A DNA stretch of 64,000 nt from Micromonospora sp. WMMD1102. GTDB taxonomy: Bacteria > Actinomycetota > Actinomycetes > Mycobacteriales > Micromonosporaceae. This document shows, one piece after another, positions 32,971 through 41,386 of the stretch. The position numbers and the translations under genes are program-made. Position 1 is the first letter of the stretch. Every line of letters begins with the position of its first letter. The stretch lies in NCBI RefSeq assembly GCF_029626265.1, contig NZ_JARUBN010000001.1:3410001-3474000 (forward strand), in the 5' to 3' direction. A model generated the notes under the pieces. The model was not told the DNA's origin. It saw only the letters and a list, made by a program, of their open reading frames with translations, and ran no database searches.

Positions 32971-33588
32971 TCAGGCGTTGCGGTCGATTGTCACCACGGC
33001 GTCGTCGGCCAGCCGGTAGCCGACCCCGTAGACGGTGGTGATCAACGGTACGTCGCCGACCTTGCCGCGCAGCCGCCGGATGTGCACGTCCACGGTGCGT
33101 ACCCCGGTGTGCTCGTAGCCCCAGACCGCGGTGAGGAGCTGGAGCCGGGTGAAGACCCGCCGGGGATGCGCCACCAGGTGCATCAGCAGGTCGAACTCCA
33201 GCCTGGTGAGTGGCAGCGGCTCGCCGCCGAGCAGCACGGACCGGGAGGCGGCGAGGATGTGCATCTCGTTGGCCCCGGTCGCGGTGGAGGTGCCCGGCCG
33301 GGCCGGAGTACGCGGCGCGGCGGCCTCGGCGCGGCGTTCCGGCTGGCCGACGAAACCACCGCTGATCGTCGCCTCGCCCCGTTCGACCAGTTCGCGGGCC
33401 GCCTCCAGCAGCCGGCGGGCCGGTGCCGTCAGCACCTCGTCGTTGCCGACCAGCGGGATGCTCAGTGTCACCGTAAGTGTCGGCGCGCTCGACCCGGCGG
33501 GCCGGCGGGACGCCCCGGGCGGTCGGCCGGGGCCGACCGGCTGGGCGCTGTGCCACCCGGTACGCGAGGAGGCGGGGCTGACCGACAT
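32971..33588 (-). CDS. Winged-helix regulator without receiver domain (paralogue 1)
   Basis: A 205-residue protein with an OmpR-type winged helix at the C-terminus (LPLTRLEFDLLMHLVAHPRRVFTRLQLLTAVWGYEH, VRTVDVHIRRLRGKVGD, LITTVYGVGYRL). The N-terminal 100 residues are not a receiver domain: a flexible basic start, then TVTLSIPLVGNDEVLTAPARRLLEAARELVERG, which recurs in paralogue 2 and may be a small sensing or dimerisation domain. ATG at 33588 after AAGGAGAACC. The two paralogues have exactly the same length and flank the AEC transporter. Ligand or partner unknown. Confidence 0.88.
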   Translation of the reverse strand: MSVSPASSRTGWHSAQPVGPGRPPGASRRPAGSSAPTLTVTLSIPLVGNDEVLTAPARRLLEAARELVERGEATISGGFVGQPERRAEAAAPRTPARPGTSTATGANEMHILAASRSVLLGGEPLPLTRLEFDLLMHLVAHPRRVFTRLQLLTAVWGYEHTGVRTVDVHIRRLRGKVGDVPLITTVYGVGYRLADDAVVTIDRNA

Positions 33589-33781
33589 GGTTCTCCTTGG
33601 CTGCTCCGGGTGTTCCCCCACGGCCCGAACCGCCGCTGACTCGATGCTTCCGGGCACCGGGGCGAGGGTCAAGGGGACACGACGATGCATGAATGTGACA
33701 ATCGACAAACTCAACGAAATCACTTGCTCGCTCTTAGTACCAGATCCGTTCGCGCTCCGCACACCCGGCAGGATGGTCAAC

Positions 33782-34705
33782 ATGCGGGGGGTGCTGACGG
33801 GATTCGGCGTGATCTGGTCGGTGACCCTGGTCGGCTACCTCGTCGGGCGGTACAACCTGCTCGGTCCGCACGGCACCACCGTCATCGCCCGGCTGGTCTT
33901 CCTGATCGCCACGCCGGCACTGCTCTTCGGCACCCTGGCCCGGTCCACAGTGGCCGATCTGGCCACCCCGGCGCTCGCCGCGTTCGTGCTGAGTACCGTG
34001 ATCGTGGCGGCGGTCTATCTGCTCGTGGCGCACTTCGGCTGGCGCCGCCCGGCCGGCGAGACGACCGTCGGGGCGATGTCTGCGTCGTACGTCAACGCGG
34101 CCAACCTGGGGCTGCCGGTCGCCGCGTACGTGCTCGGCGACGTCTCCTTCGTCGCCCCCGTGCTGATCTTCCAGGTGCTGCTGGCGGCCCCGCTGTTCCT
34201 GGGGGTGCTGGACGTGACCACCACCGACCGGGGGCTGTCGGTACGCCGGCTGGCCCTGCTGCCGACCCGCAACCCGATCATGCTCGGTTCGGCGGGCGGG
34301 GTGCTGGTCTCGCTCTCCGGCTGGCAGCCGCCGGCCGAACTGCTGCGCCCGTTCGACCTGGTCGGCTCGGCGGCCGTCCCGCTGGCCCTGCTCGCCCTGG
34401 GCATGTCACTGCCGGGCAGTCGCCCCCTGGCACCCGGTCCCGGGGCCGCCCAGCGGTACGTCGCCGTCACCCTCAAGATCGTCGTGCAGCCGGCGGTGGC
34501 GTACCTGATCGCCCGGTACGCGCTGGGGCTGACCGGGCCGGCCCTGCTCGCCGCCGTGGTCACCTCGGCCCTGCCGACCGCACAGAACGTCTTCGTCTTC
34601 GCCACCCACTACCGGCAGGCGCAGTCGCACGCCCGGGACGTCGTGGTGCTCTCCACAGTCGTCGCCGCCCTCTCGCTCACTGCGATCGCCGCCCTGCTCG
34701 GCTGA
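33782..34705 (+). CDS. AEC-family transporter (auxin efflux carrier type)
   Basis: A 307-residue membrane protein with about ten helices in the two five-helix halves of the AEC family: GVIWSVTLVGYLVGRYNLL, ARLVFLIATPALLFGTLA, YVNAANLGLPVAAYVLGD near 100, NPIMLGSAGGVLVS, and SALPTAQNVFVFATHY near 275. AEC members export organic anions, amino acids or related compounds. ATG at 33782 was chosen because AGGATG lies 8 bases upstream; the ATG at 33773 (310 residues) is possible. It sits between two paralogous winged-helix regulators beside cysteine-catabolism genes, so a sulfur compound or acid from that pathway is a reasonable but unproved substrate. Confidence 0.88.
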   Translation: MRGVLTGFGVIWSVTLVGYLVGRYNLLGPHGTTVIARLVFLIATPALLFGTLARSTVADLATPALAAFVLSTVIVAAVYLLVAHFGWRRPAGETTVGAMSASYVNAANLGLPVAAYVLGDVSFVAPVLIFQVLLAAPLFLGVLDVTTTDRGLSVRRLALLPTRNPIMLGSAGGVLVSLSGWQPPAELLRPFDLVGSAAVPLALLALGMSLPGSRPLAPGPGAAQRYVAVTLKIVVQPAVAYLIARYALGLTGPALLAAVVTSALPTAQNVFVFATHYRQAQSHARDVVVLSTVVAALSLTAIAALLG

Positions 34706-34721
34706 ACCCTGGCCGGGAGGC

Positions 34722-35339
34722 TCAGGCAGCGTCGTCAATCCGCACCGGAGCGTCGTCGGCGAGCCGGTAGCCGATGCCGTGCACAGTGGTCACCAGCCGC
34801 ATCGACGGGGGCACCTTGGCACGCAGCCGGCGCACGTGCACGTCCACGGTGCGGGCGATGGCGTGCTCGTAGCCCCAGACGTTGCTGAGCAACTGCAACC
34901 GGGTGAACACCCGCCGGGGGTTGCGGGCCAGGAAGACCAGCAGATCGAACTCCAGCCGGGTGAACGGGACCGGCCGCCCGTTCCGGAGCACCACCCGGGG
35001 CGCGGTAAGCACCCGCAGCAGTCCGGTCCCAATGTCCGCCGCGGGCATGGACGCGCCGTCCGGCAGGGCGGCGGACACGGCGCCATCGGGCAGGGCGGAG
35101 GCGGTGCCGTCCGGCAGGCGGGTCTCGGTCAGCACGTCGGCGCCCTGGTCACGCAGTTGGCGAACCAGCCCCAGCAGCATGGTCAACTCAGGGGAGTACC
35201 GTCCGCCGACCAGCGGCAGGTCGACGGTGACCCGGACGACCGGTGCGGTCTCGGCGGCCGGTGACCGGCGCCGGGGTGCTCCCGCCCGGTTCGGCCCGGC
35301 CGGCGACGGCGTACGCGGGTGGATGGCGACGACCGACAT
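34722..35339 (-). CDS. Winged-helix regulator without receiver domain (paralogue 2)
   Basis: A 205-residue protein strongly similar to the gene at 33 kb: same C-terminal winged helix (FTRLEFDLLVFLARNPRRVFTRLQLLSNVWGYEHAIARTVDVHVRRLRAKV, TTVHGIGYRL) and a matching N-terminal core (VRVTVDLPLVGGRYSPELTMLLGLVRQLRDQG). A local expansion of an LPDGA-type unit (near residues 76-98) is unique to this copy. ATG at 35339 after GAAGGAGTCTCC. It is the last gene of an apparent operon cysteine dioxygenase, rhodanese, regulator, and probably controls that operon. Confidence 0.88.
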   Translation of the reverse strand: MSVVAIHPRTPSPAGPNRAGAPRRRSPAAETAPVVRVTVDLPLVGGRYSPELTMLLGLVRQLRDQGADVLTETRLPDGTASALPDGAVSAALPDGASMPAADIGTGLLRVLTAPRVVLRNGRPVPFTRLEFDLLVFLARNPRRVFTRLQLLSNVWGYEHAIARTVDVHVRRLRAKVPPSMRLVTTVHGIGYRLADDAPVRIDDAA

Positions 35340-35394
35340 GGAGACTCCTTCGTGGGACGTTGGTCCGGTCCGCCCGCGTGCGGTGGCGCGCGGG

Positions 35395-35898
35395 TCAGGT
35401 GAGCGCCCGCCGGGGGATCGCCGGCGGGACGAGGTCGGGTTGGGCGAAGACGTCGGTCGGCCCGAAGGCCGGCAGCCCGAGCCCGCGCCAGGCGACGAAA
35501 CCGCCGACGATGTCGGTGGCCCGGTGCAGGCCGAGGTCCTGGAGCGCGACGGCGGCCAGCGACGAGGTGTACCCCTCCTGACAGAAGACGACGACCGGCA
35601 GGTCGTACCGGTCGGCGATCGGGAGCCGAGCGGTACTGCGAGGATCGAAGCGCCACTCCAGGACGTTCCGTTCCACCACCAGCGCGCCGGGGATCGCGCC
35701 GGTGGCGGCCCGCTGTGCGGCGGGGCGGATGTCCACGAGTACCGCACCGGCGCGGGCGGCGAGGTGCCCCGCTTCCGGGTCCAGGCGGCGCAGCCGCACC
35801 CGGGCGGCGGCGAGGATCTCGTCGATGCTCCGCGAACCGGCCGGGGCCTGCGCTCCACGACAGCCGTCGAGCGGCTCCCGGAGGTAGGTCGGATTCAC
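35395..35898 (-). CDS. Rhodanese-like sulfurtransferase
   Basis: A 167-residue single rhodanese domain: AVLVDIRPAAQRAATGAIPGALVVERNVLEWR, then PVVVFCQEGYTSSLAAVALQDLG with the active-site cysteine in the CQEGYT loop (near 116), and GGFVAWRGLGLP near the end. The cysteine accepts a sulfane sulfur. GTG at 35898 after GGAAGGACAGCAC. It follows cysteine dioxygenase by 73 bp in the same direction, which fits oxidation and transfer of cysteine-derived sulfur. Confidence 0.92.
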   Translation of the reverse strand: MNPTYLREPLDGCRGAQAPAGSRSIDEILAAARVRLRRLDPEAGHLAARAGAVLVDIRPAAQRAATGAIPGALVVERNVLEWRFDPRSTARLPIADRYDLPVVVFCQEGYTSSLAAVALQDLGLHRATDIVGGFVAWRGLGLPAFGPTDVFAQPDLVPPAIPRRALT

Positions 35899-35971
35899 CG
35901 TGCTGTCCTTCCGTCGGGTCGGGTCCGGCACTCGTCTCGAATCCGGAACTCGTGTCGGATGCCGCGCCCGG

Positions 35972-36454
35972 TCACCAGGCGACTCCGGCCTCGGCCACCT
36001 CCGCGACCCGCAGCCGCCCACCGTCGAGCCGGTAGCGGGTCATGCTGCGCAGTGCGGGACGGTAGACGTGCACGCTGACGGCGGGCCGGTCACCGGCATT
36101 GCTGACCTGGTGCACGTGTCGGGCGCCGAACCGGCGACCGGCACCGGCACCGAGTTGCCGGGGACGCAGCCGGCCGTTGGCCACCGTCTCCTCGACAAGC
36201 GTTCCGGAGACGACCAGGAAGGCACCGGCGGCTCCGCCGTGGTCGTGCAGGTCGGTGTGCTGGCCGGGCAGCCAGGTGAGCAGCCACACCTCGTGGTCGA
36301 CGGCGCTGGCCAGACGGTGGTACCAGCGCTGCGCCGGATCGAAGCGCAGCGGCACCGGCCAGCCGGCGGGACCGGCCGCGTCCGAGGCGTACCGGTGGGC
36401 GATCGCCAGCGGATCCGGTCCGCTCGTTCGCGGGTGCGAAGAAATCGAGATCAT
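35972..36454 (-). CDS. Cysteine dioxygenase
   Basis: A 160-residue cupin-fold cysteine dioxygenase, which oxidises L-cysteine to cysteine sulfinate with O2. Iron ligands are visible: HTDLHDHGGAAGAF (two His near 70-74) and RHVHQVSNAGDRPAVSVHVYRP (third His near 115). A leading YHRLASAVDHEVWLLTWLPGQ is typical of bacterial CDO. ATG at 36454 after GAGGACCAGAG. First gene of an operon with rhodanese and a winged-helix regulator; an AT-rich perfect palindrome lies 44-76 bp upstream. Confidence 0.92.
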   Translation of the reverse strand: MISISSHPRTSGPDPLAIAHRYASDAAGPAGWPVPLRFDPAQRWYHRLASAVDHEVWLLTWLPGQHTDLHDHGGAAGAFLVVSGTLVEETVANGRLRPRQLGAGAGRRFGARHVHQVSNAGDRPAVSVHVYRPALRSMTRYRLDGGRLRVAEVAEAGVAW

Positions 36455-36497
36455 CTCTGGTCCTCAGGGGAGGCGTGCCACTAGCTGCGATGGTAGC

Positions 36498-36530
36498 CCA
36501 TAAAACCTATCTGCTTAGTAGGTTTTATGG
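36498..36530. promoter_or_regulatory. Perfect 12-bp inverted repeat upstream of cysteine dioxygenase
   Basis: Arms CCATAAAACCTA (36498-36509) and TAGGTTTTATGG (36519-36530) with a 9-base spacer. This AT-rich dyad stands out in a very G+C-rich region and lies 44-76 bp before the cysteine dioxygenase ATG. It is a strong operator candidate, possibly for the winged-helix protein encoded in the same operon. Confidence 0.65.
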
Positions 36531-36603
36531 CAAGACCGCGCCACCCCTGCGACTCGGTTGTCTGTCCGGGGCCGCCCCCGGCTACTTTCCCGTCGCCCCC
36601 TGA

Positions 36604-36780
36604 CGGTTCGGTGGCCGGCTGACGAACGCCCGCCAGGCGACCGGCGCGAAGCCCAACACCGGCCCCGACCGGCTCGCCGGGATCATGGGCGTGGTGCGCG
36701 AGGGCGGCGAGATCCGGCCCGGCGACGAGATCACCGTCGAGTTGCCCCCCGAGCCGCACCGCCCCCTCGACCGGGTCTGA
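36604..36780 (+). pseudogene. MOSC-domain remnant (C-terminus only)
   Basis: The frame 36604-36780, after an in-frame TGA at 36601, encodes AKPNTGPDRLAGIMGVVREGG followed directly by EIRPGDEITVELPPEPHRPL, then DRV and a stop. This is the recognisable end of a MOSC (molybdenum cofactor sulfurase C-terminal) protein. There is no start codon with a ribosome site and no upstream MOSC sequence in any frame; only 58 residues remain. It is a relic of a once complete gene. The stop region is tandemly duplicated (36768-36782 and 36784-36798). Confidence 0.65.
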
Positions 36781-36832
36781 CCGCGACCGGGTCTGACCCC
36801 GCGTGGGCGAGCCCAGTCCGTCGGCGCGCAGC

Positions 36833-37552
36833 TCAGACCAGCAGGCCGCCGGTCGCCCGGATGTTCTGCCCGGTGATCCACTGCGCGTCCGGCCCGACCA
36901 GGTAGGCCACGACGGCGGCGATGTCCTCCGGCTGGCCGAGCCGCCCCAGTGCGGTCAGGGTGGTGGCCTGGGCCAGCGTCTCGGCCGGGTTCGCCCCCCG
37001 GAGCATGTCGGTGTCGGTGGCGCCGGGCGTCACGGTATTGACGGTGATGCCCCGGGCGCCGAGTTCCCGGGCGGCCACCGCCGTGAACTGCTCGAGCGCG
37101 GCCTTGCTGCCGCAGTAGAGGGCGAGACCCGGAGCCGGCAGCACGGTGTTCAGGGTGGAGATGTTGACGATCCGGCCGCCGTCGCGCAGCAGGGTGGCCG
37201 CCTCCCGCATCGCCAGCAGCGGAAACTTGGCGTTGACCGTCATCACCCGGTCGAACTCCTCGGCCGTCAGCTCGGCGATCGGCGTGGCCGGCCCGATCCC
37301 GGCGTTGTTGACCAGGATGTCCAGTCCGTCGCGGACCGGTGCGAACATCGGCTCCAGGCTGGCCAGGTCCGCCTGGTCGGCGCGGACCGCGACCGTACCC
37401 TCGAATCGGCCGACGACTTCGTCGGCCGCCGCCCGGTCGTCGCGGTAGGTGAAGACCACCCGGGCGCCGGCCTCGGCGAGCCGTCGGACGATCGCCCGGC
37501 CGATCCCCCGCGAGCCCCCGGTGACCAATGCCGTCCTGCCGTTCAGGTCCAT
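36833..37552 (-). CDS. Short-chain dehydrogenase/reductase
   Basis: A 239-residue classical SDR: cofactor motif TGGSRGIG (residues about 11-18), NNAGIG near 83, the active-site YCGSK near 147-151 with serine in the NISTLNT strand, and the C-terminal substrate lid followed by ITGQNIRATGGLLV. Resembles 3-oxoacyl-ACP reductase-type enzymes (FabG family), but the substrate cannot be predicted. ATG at 37552. Nothing links it functionally to the MOSC remnant or the downstream ABC operon. Confidence 0.92.
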   Translation of the reverse strand: MDLNGRTALVTGGSRGIGRAIVRRLAEAGARVVFTYRDDRAAADEVVGRFEGTVAVRADQADLASLEPMFAPVRDGLDILVNNAGIGPATPIAELTAEEFDRVMTVNAKFPLLAMREAATLLRDGGRIVNISTLNTVLPAPGLALYCGSKAALEQFTAVAARELGARGITVNTVTPGATDTDMLRGANPAETLAQATTLTALGRLGQPEDIAAVVAYLVGPDAQWITGQNIRATGGLLV

Positions 37553-37593
37553 GCGATCGGAGATTAGCCGGACCGGGCGGATCGGCGCGACCA

Positions 37594-37659
37594 GGACGCC
37601 ACCGTCGACCGTGGACGGGCACTACCGGACGCCACCGTCGACCGTGGACGGCCGCTACC
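37594..37659. repeat. Two 33-bp tandem repeats
   Basis: Units 37594-37626 and 37627-37659 (starting GGACGCCACC) differ at only two positions. Each contains CCGTC-GACCGTG-GACGG, which can form a small hairpin. A partial third copy (CTCGACCGTGGACCGG) lies just beyond, overlapping the end of the ABC ATPase gene, so it may act as the operon's terminator region. Confidence 0.7.
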
Positions 37660-37697
37660 GGACAGCTCGTCGATCGGAAACCGGCGCTGCCGGAACG

Positions 37698-38375
37698 TCA
37701 ACCTCGACCGTGGACCGGCAGGTCGACGACCCGGTCCGCCCAACGGGTCAGCAACGCCGGGTCGTGCGTGACGAGCAGGACGCCGGCCCGGTGGGTCCGC
37801 TGGTAGTCGGTGATCACGGTGGCGACGTGTGCCTGGGTGGAGGCGTCGAGCATCGCGGTGGCCTCGTCGCAGAGCAGGTAGTCGGGACGGTGCGTGAGGG
37901 CCCGGGCGAGGCAGGCCCGCTGGAGCTGGCCGTCGCTCACCGCGTGCGGTCGCCGGTCGAGCAGGTCGGGAGTGAGTCCGACCAGGTCGGCGAGTTCGGC
38001 GACCCGCGGCCGGATCCCGTCCTCGGGGTGCCGGGTGGCCCGGAGCGGCTCGGCGATCAGGTCGGTCAGGCTCAGCCGTGGGTCGGCGGCGGCCCGGGGG
38101 CTCTGGAAGAGCACAGCGATCCGGGTACGCACGCCGGCCGGTACCGCGTACCTGGTGCCGGTGACCGGGGTACCGTCGACCGTCACCCGTCCCCGGTCCG
38201 GCCGGTGCAGCAGGGCGAGCACCCGGACCAGAGTGGACTTTCCACCGCCGGACGGTCCACGCAGTCCGACCGTCTCACCTCGTCCGACGCTCAGGTCCAC
38301 CCCGTCGAGGACCACCTGCCGGCGGTACCCGGCGGTGACCTGCTCGGCGCTGAGCTGCTCCGGTGCACCGCTCAC
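37698..38375 (-). CDS. Peptide/nickel-type ABC importer ATPase (second subunit)
   Basis: A 225-residue ATPase of the DppF/NikE class: Walker A GPSGGGKST near 40-48, Q-loop LFQSPRAA, signature VSDGQLQRACLARAL (the usual SGGQ is SDGQ here), Walker B YLLCDEATAMLD, H-loop VTHD. It lacks the C-terminal extension of DppF. Last gene of the operon; GTG at 38375 overlaps the stop of the first ATPase gene. Confidence 0.88.
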   Translation of the reverse strand: MSGAPEQLSAEQVTAGYRRQVVLDGVDLSVGRGETVGLRGPSGGGKSTLVRVLALLHRPDRGRVTVDGTPVTGTRYAVPAGVRTRIAVLFQSPRAAADPRLSLTDLIAEPLRATRHPEDGIRPRVAELADLVGLTPDLLDRRPHAVSDGQLQRACLARALTHRPDYLLCDEATAMLDASTQAHVATVITDYQRTHRAGVLLVTHDPALLTRWADRVVDLPVHGRG

Positions 38376-39406
38376 GATCCGCCCCCGACGGTGACCGGGT
38401 GGTGGCAGGCGACCATCCCGCCGTCGTGCGCCGCGCCGTACGCCGCCAGCGGGGGTTGCCGCTCACAGGCATCGGTGGCGTACCCACAGCGGGCGGCGAA
38501 GGCGCAGCCGTCCGGCAGGGCGGTGAGCATCGGCGGATGCCCGGTTACGGCCCGGAAGGCGCGATCCGGCAGCGCGTCGAGCAGTGCGGCACCGTACGGG
38601 TGGGCGGGCGCGGCGAAGAACCGATCGCCGGGCCGGTGCTCGACGACGCGGCTGGCGTACATCACCGCCACGGTGTCGGCGACCCGTTCGGCGGCGGCGA
38701 GGTCGTGGGTGATCAGCATGACGGACTTTCCGCTGTCGCACCTGCGGCGCAGCAGGTCGAGAGTGTGCGCCACGAGCGGCCGGTCCAGTCCGCTGGTGGG
38801 TTCGTCTGCGATCAGCAGAGTCGGGTCCGGGGCGATGGCGAGCGCGGTGACCAGGCGTTGCGCCATGCCGCCGGAGAGTTCGTGCGGATACCGGTCCAGG
38901 TCGTCGGCGTCGAGTCCGACCTCGGCGGCGACGCGTTCCGCCCCGGCCACGGCCTCGGCCCGGCCGTGCCCGTGCGCCCGGAGTGTCTCCTCGACCAGTC
39001 GCCGGCCGGTACGCACCGGGTTGAGTGCGGTGGCCGGACTCTGCGGCACCAGCCCGACGAGCCGGCCGCGTACCCGGGTGGCGAGCGTCCGTTCGCCGCA
39101 GCCGACCAACTCGACCGGCCCGCCCACGGCCGTCGGGTCGCCGGGCGGGTGCAGCCGGGCCTGGCCGGTGACGGTGGCGTTGCGGGGCAGTAGGCCGAGC
39201 AGGGCGTGCGCCAACACCGACTTGCCGCAGCCGGACTCGCCGACCACGGCCAGCAGCTCGCCGGGGCGGATGCGCAGGTGCAGGTCGGTGACGGCGTGCA
39301 CGGTCGCGTCCCGGAGCCGGAACCGGACGGTGAGCCCGTCGACGTCTAGCACGGGGGCGGCGCCGGGCCGGCCGGTCGGGGCGGTGGTGGCCGCGTCGGT
39401 GCTCAC
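38372..39406 (-). CDS. Peptide/nickel-type ABC importer ATPase (first subunit)
   Basis: A 344-residue ATPase of the DppD/NikD class: Walker A GESGCGKSV near 57, Q-loop VPQSPATALNPVRTGRRLVEETLR, signature LSGGMAQRLVTALAIA near 181, Walker B LLIADEPTSGLD, H-loop ITHD, and the C-terminal oligopeptide/nickel ATPase extension with cysteines (GCAFAARCGYATDACERQPP). GTG at 39406 overlaps the permease stop (GTGA). Confidence 0.92.
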   Translation of the reverse strand: MSTDAATTAPTGRPGAAPVLDVDGLTVRFRLRDATVHAVTDLHLRIRPGELLAVVGESGCGKSVLAHALLGLLPRNATVTGQARLHPPGDPTAVGGPVELVGCGERTLATRVRGRLVGLVPQSPATALNPVRTGRRLVEETLRAHGHGRAEAVAGAERVAAEVGLDADDLDRYPHELSGGMAQRLVTALAIAPDPTLLIADEPTSGLDRPLVAHTLDLLRRRCDSGKSVMLITHDLAAAERVADTVAVMYASRVVEHRPGDRFFAAPAHPYGAALLDALPDRAFRAVTGHPPMLTALPDGCAFAARCGYATDACERQPPLAAYGAAHDGGMVACHHPVTVGGGS

Positions 39407-40377
39407 AGTTGCAACTCCGCTCGGACGCGGGGATCGAGACGGTCCCGCCAGCGCGCGGCGACCACCGCGATGGCCAGGGTGACCAGCACGATCGCCGCCC
39501 CCGGGGCGAGACTTGCCCACCAGGCACCGGCGAGCAGCGAACCCTGCCCGTCGTTGATCATGTTGCCCAGCGAGGCGAGGTGCGGCGGCAGACCGAGGCC
39601 GAGGAAGGAGAGCGCGGTCTCGTGCCAGACGGCGTGCGGGATCATCAGCGTGACGGCCAGCGCCAACCGGGGCAGTACGTGCGGCAACAGGTGCCGGGTC
39701 AGCACCCGCAGCCGGCTGGCGCCGCCGTTTACTGCCGCGTCGACGAACGGCCGGTTCCGCAGGCTCAGCAGCTCGGACCGGACGATCCGGGCGGTCGAGA
39801 GCCAGTGGGTGAGCCCGATCGAGGCGATCACCGCGCCGAGGCTCGGCCGGAGCATCGCGACGATGAAGATGCCGAGAAGCAGGTGCGGCAGGGCGGCGAC
39901 GGTGTCCACGATCCGCATCAGTACCCGGTCGACCCGGCCGCCGACGGTGCCGGCGATCCCGCCGACGACGCCGCCGATCACGGTGGCGACGAGTGCGGCG
40001 ACCGCACCGACGAGCAGCGAGACCCGCAGCCCGTAGAGGGCCCGGTGCGCGACGTCCCGGCCGAGGTCGTCGGTGCCGGCCGGATGGGTCCAGGACGGCG
40101 CCAGCCGGGTCCGGTCGAGCGCGACGGCGCTCTGGTCCAGCGGCCAGAGCAGCGGGGCGAGCAGGCAGGCGGCCACCGCCGCCAGCAGCACCGTGCCGGC
40201 CACGACGACACCAGCCCGGCCGGTGCTCAGCCGCAGCCGGGCCCGCCAGCCGGCGATGCGGGGACGGGAACCCGAACGGTTGCCGTCGGGGCTGGGGCGG
40301 GCGCCGTCGGGACGAGAGCTGGTGCTGTCGGGGCCGGGGCGGGCGCTGTCGGGGCTGGGGCGGGTCAGTTCAGGCAT
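39403..40377 (-). CDS. Peptide/nickel-type ABC importer permease C
   Basis: A 324-residue DppC-type permease. The first 50 residues are hydrophilic and repetitive (RPSPDSARPGPDSTSSRPDG), then an N-terminal membrane helix and the binding-protein-dependent transport domain: PAGTDDLGRDVAHRALYGLRVSL, the EAA-type loop VNGGASRLRVLTRHLLPHVLP near 220, and LSFLGLGLPPHLASLGNM near 265, typical of this class. ATG at 40377 overlaps the end of permease B by 8 bases. Confidence 0.92.
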   Translation of the reverse strand: MPELTRPSPDSARPGPDSTSSRPDGARPSPDGNRSGSRPRIAGWRARLRLSTGRAGVVVAGTVLLAAVAACLLAPLLWPLDQSAVALDRTRLAPSWTHPAGTDDLGRDVAHRALYGLRVSLLVGAVAALVATVIGGVVGGIAGTVGGRVDRVLMRIVDTVAALPHLLLGIFIVAMLRPSLGAVIASIGLTHWLSTARIVRSELLSLRNRPFVDAAVNGGASRLRVLTRHLLPHVLPRLALAVTLMIPHAVWHETALSFLGLGLPPHLASLGNMINDGQGSLLAGAWWASLAPGAAIVLVTLAIAVVAARWRDRLDPRVRAELQL

Positions 40378-41386
40378 CGAGGCTTACCCGGGGATCGGCG
40401 GCGGCGTAGCCGAGGTCGGCGGCGAGGTTCGCGGCCAGCACCACGACGGTGGTCAGCAGGGTGATCGCGGCCAGCAGCGGGAAGTCGCTGCCGAGCGCGG
40501 CCTGCACGGTGACCGCGCCGAGTCCGGGCAGCGAGAAGACGGTCTCGACGAGCACCGCGCCGCCGACGAGTTCCGGCAGGTGGGTGCCGACCAGGGTGAG
40601 GAAGGGCAGCAGCCCGGTACGCAGGGCGTGCCCGAACAGCACCGTGCGGCCGGGCAGGCCCCGGGCTCGGGCGGCGAGCACGTGGTCGTCGCGGAGACTC
40701 TCCGCGACCGCGTCCCGGACGAAGAGCACGAACCACGGGGCCTGGGAGATCGCCAGCACGCCGACCGGCAGCACCAGGTGGTGCGCGACGTCGCGCCACG
40801 ACGTGCCGGTGGCGGTCACGTCGGTCAACCCGCCGGCCGGCAGCCAGCCCAGGGCCAGCGCGAAGAGGGCGATGGCGGCCAGGCCGATCCAGAAGACCGG
40901 CATCGACTGCACGGCGTAGGCCGCCGCCCGCAGGGCACGGTCGAAGAGCCCACCCCGGCGGTACGCGGCCAGCGAGCCGAGCAGCAGACTCGCCACGAGT
41001 ACGACGCCGAGCGCCGCCCCGACCAGCAGCAGCGTCCAGCCGGCCCGACTCGCGACAACCGAGCCGACCGCCTCGTGTCGACTCGTCGACCAGCCCAGGT
41101 CGCCACGGAGCAGGTTGCCGACCCAGCGCAGGTACTGCACCGGCAGCGGATCGTCGACTCCCCAGTTGGCCCGGAGCTGTGCCAGGTTCTCTTCGCTGGT
41201 GGTGAACGCGGCGGCTCCGGCGTACTGCTTGGCCGGGTCGATCGGGGAGGCGGCGCCGAGGGCGAACATGCCGACGCTGGTGGCGACGAGCACCGGTACC
41301 GCGACCAGCAGCCTGCGCCGGACCACCGCACCCGCCCCGGCCAGCCGGTGCCGGCGGCGGCTCCGGCCCGGGGTCGTCCGGGTCAC
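40370..41386 (-). CDS. Peptide/nickel-type ABC importer permease B
   Basis: A 338-residue DppB-type permease with the family's first helix (RRRLLVAVPVLVATSVGMFALG), YLRWVGNLLRGDLGWSTSRHEAV near 95, the EAA loop ARGLPGRTVLFGHALRTGLLPFLTL near 245 and ELVGGAVLVETVFSLPGLG near 280. The GTG at 41386 overlaps the stop of the binding-protein gene (GTGA); the frame is open farther upstream but inside that gene. Confidence 0.92.
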   Translation of the reverse strand: MTRTTPGRSRRRHRLAGAGAVVRRRLLVAVPVLVATSVGMFALGAASPIDPAKQYAGAAAFTTSEENLAQLRANWGVDDPLPVQYLRWVGNLLRGDLGWSTSRHEAVGSVVASRAGWTLLLVGAALGVVLVASLLLGSLAAYRRGGLFDRALRAAAYAVQSMPVFWIGLAAIALFALALGWLPAGGLTDVTATGTSWRDVAHHLVLPVGVLAISQAPWFVLFVRDAVAESLRDDHVLAARARGLPGRTVLFGHALRTGLLPFLTLVGTHLPELVGGAVLVETVFSLPGLGAVTVQAALGSDFPLLAAITLLTTVVVLAANLAADLGYAAADPRVSLDA

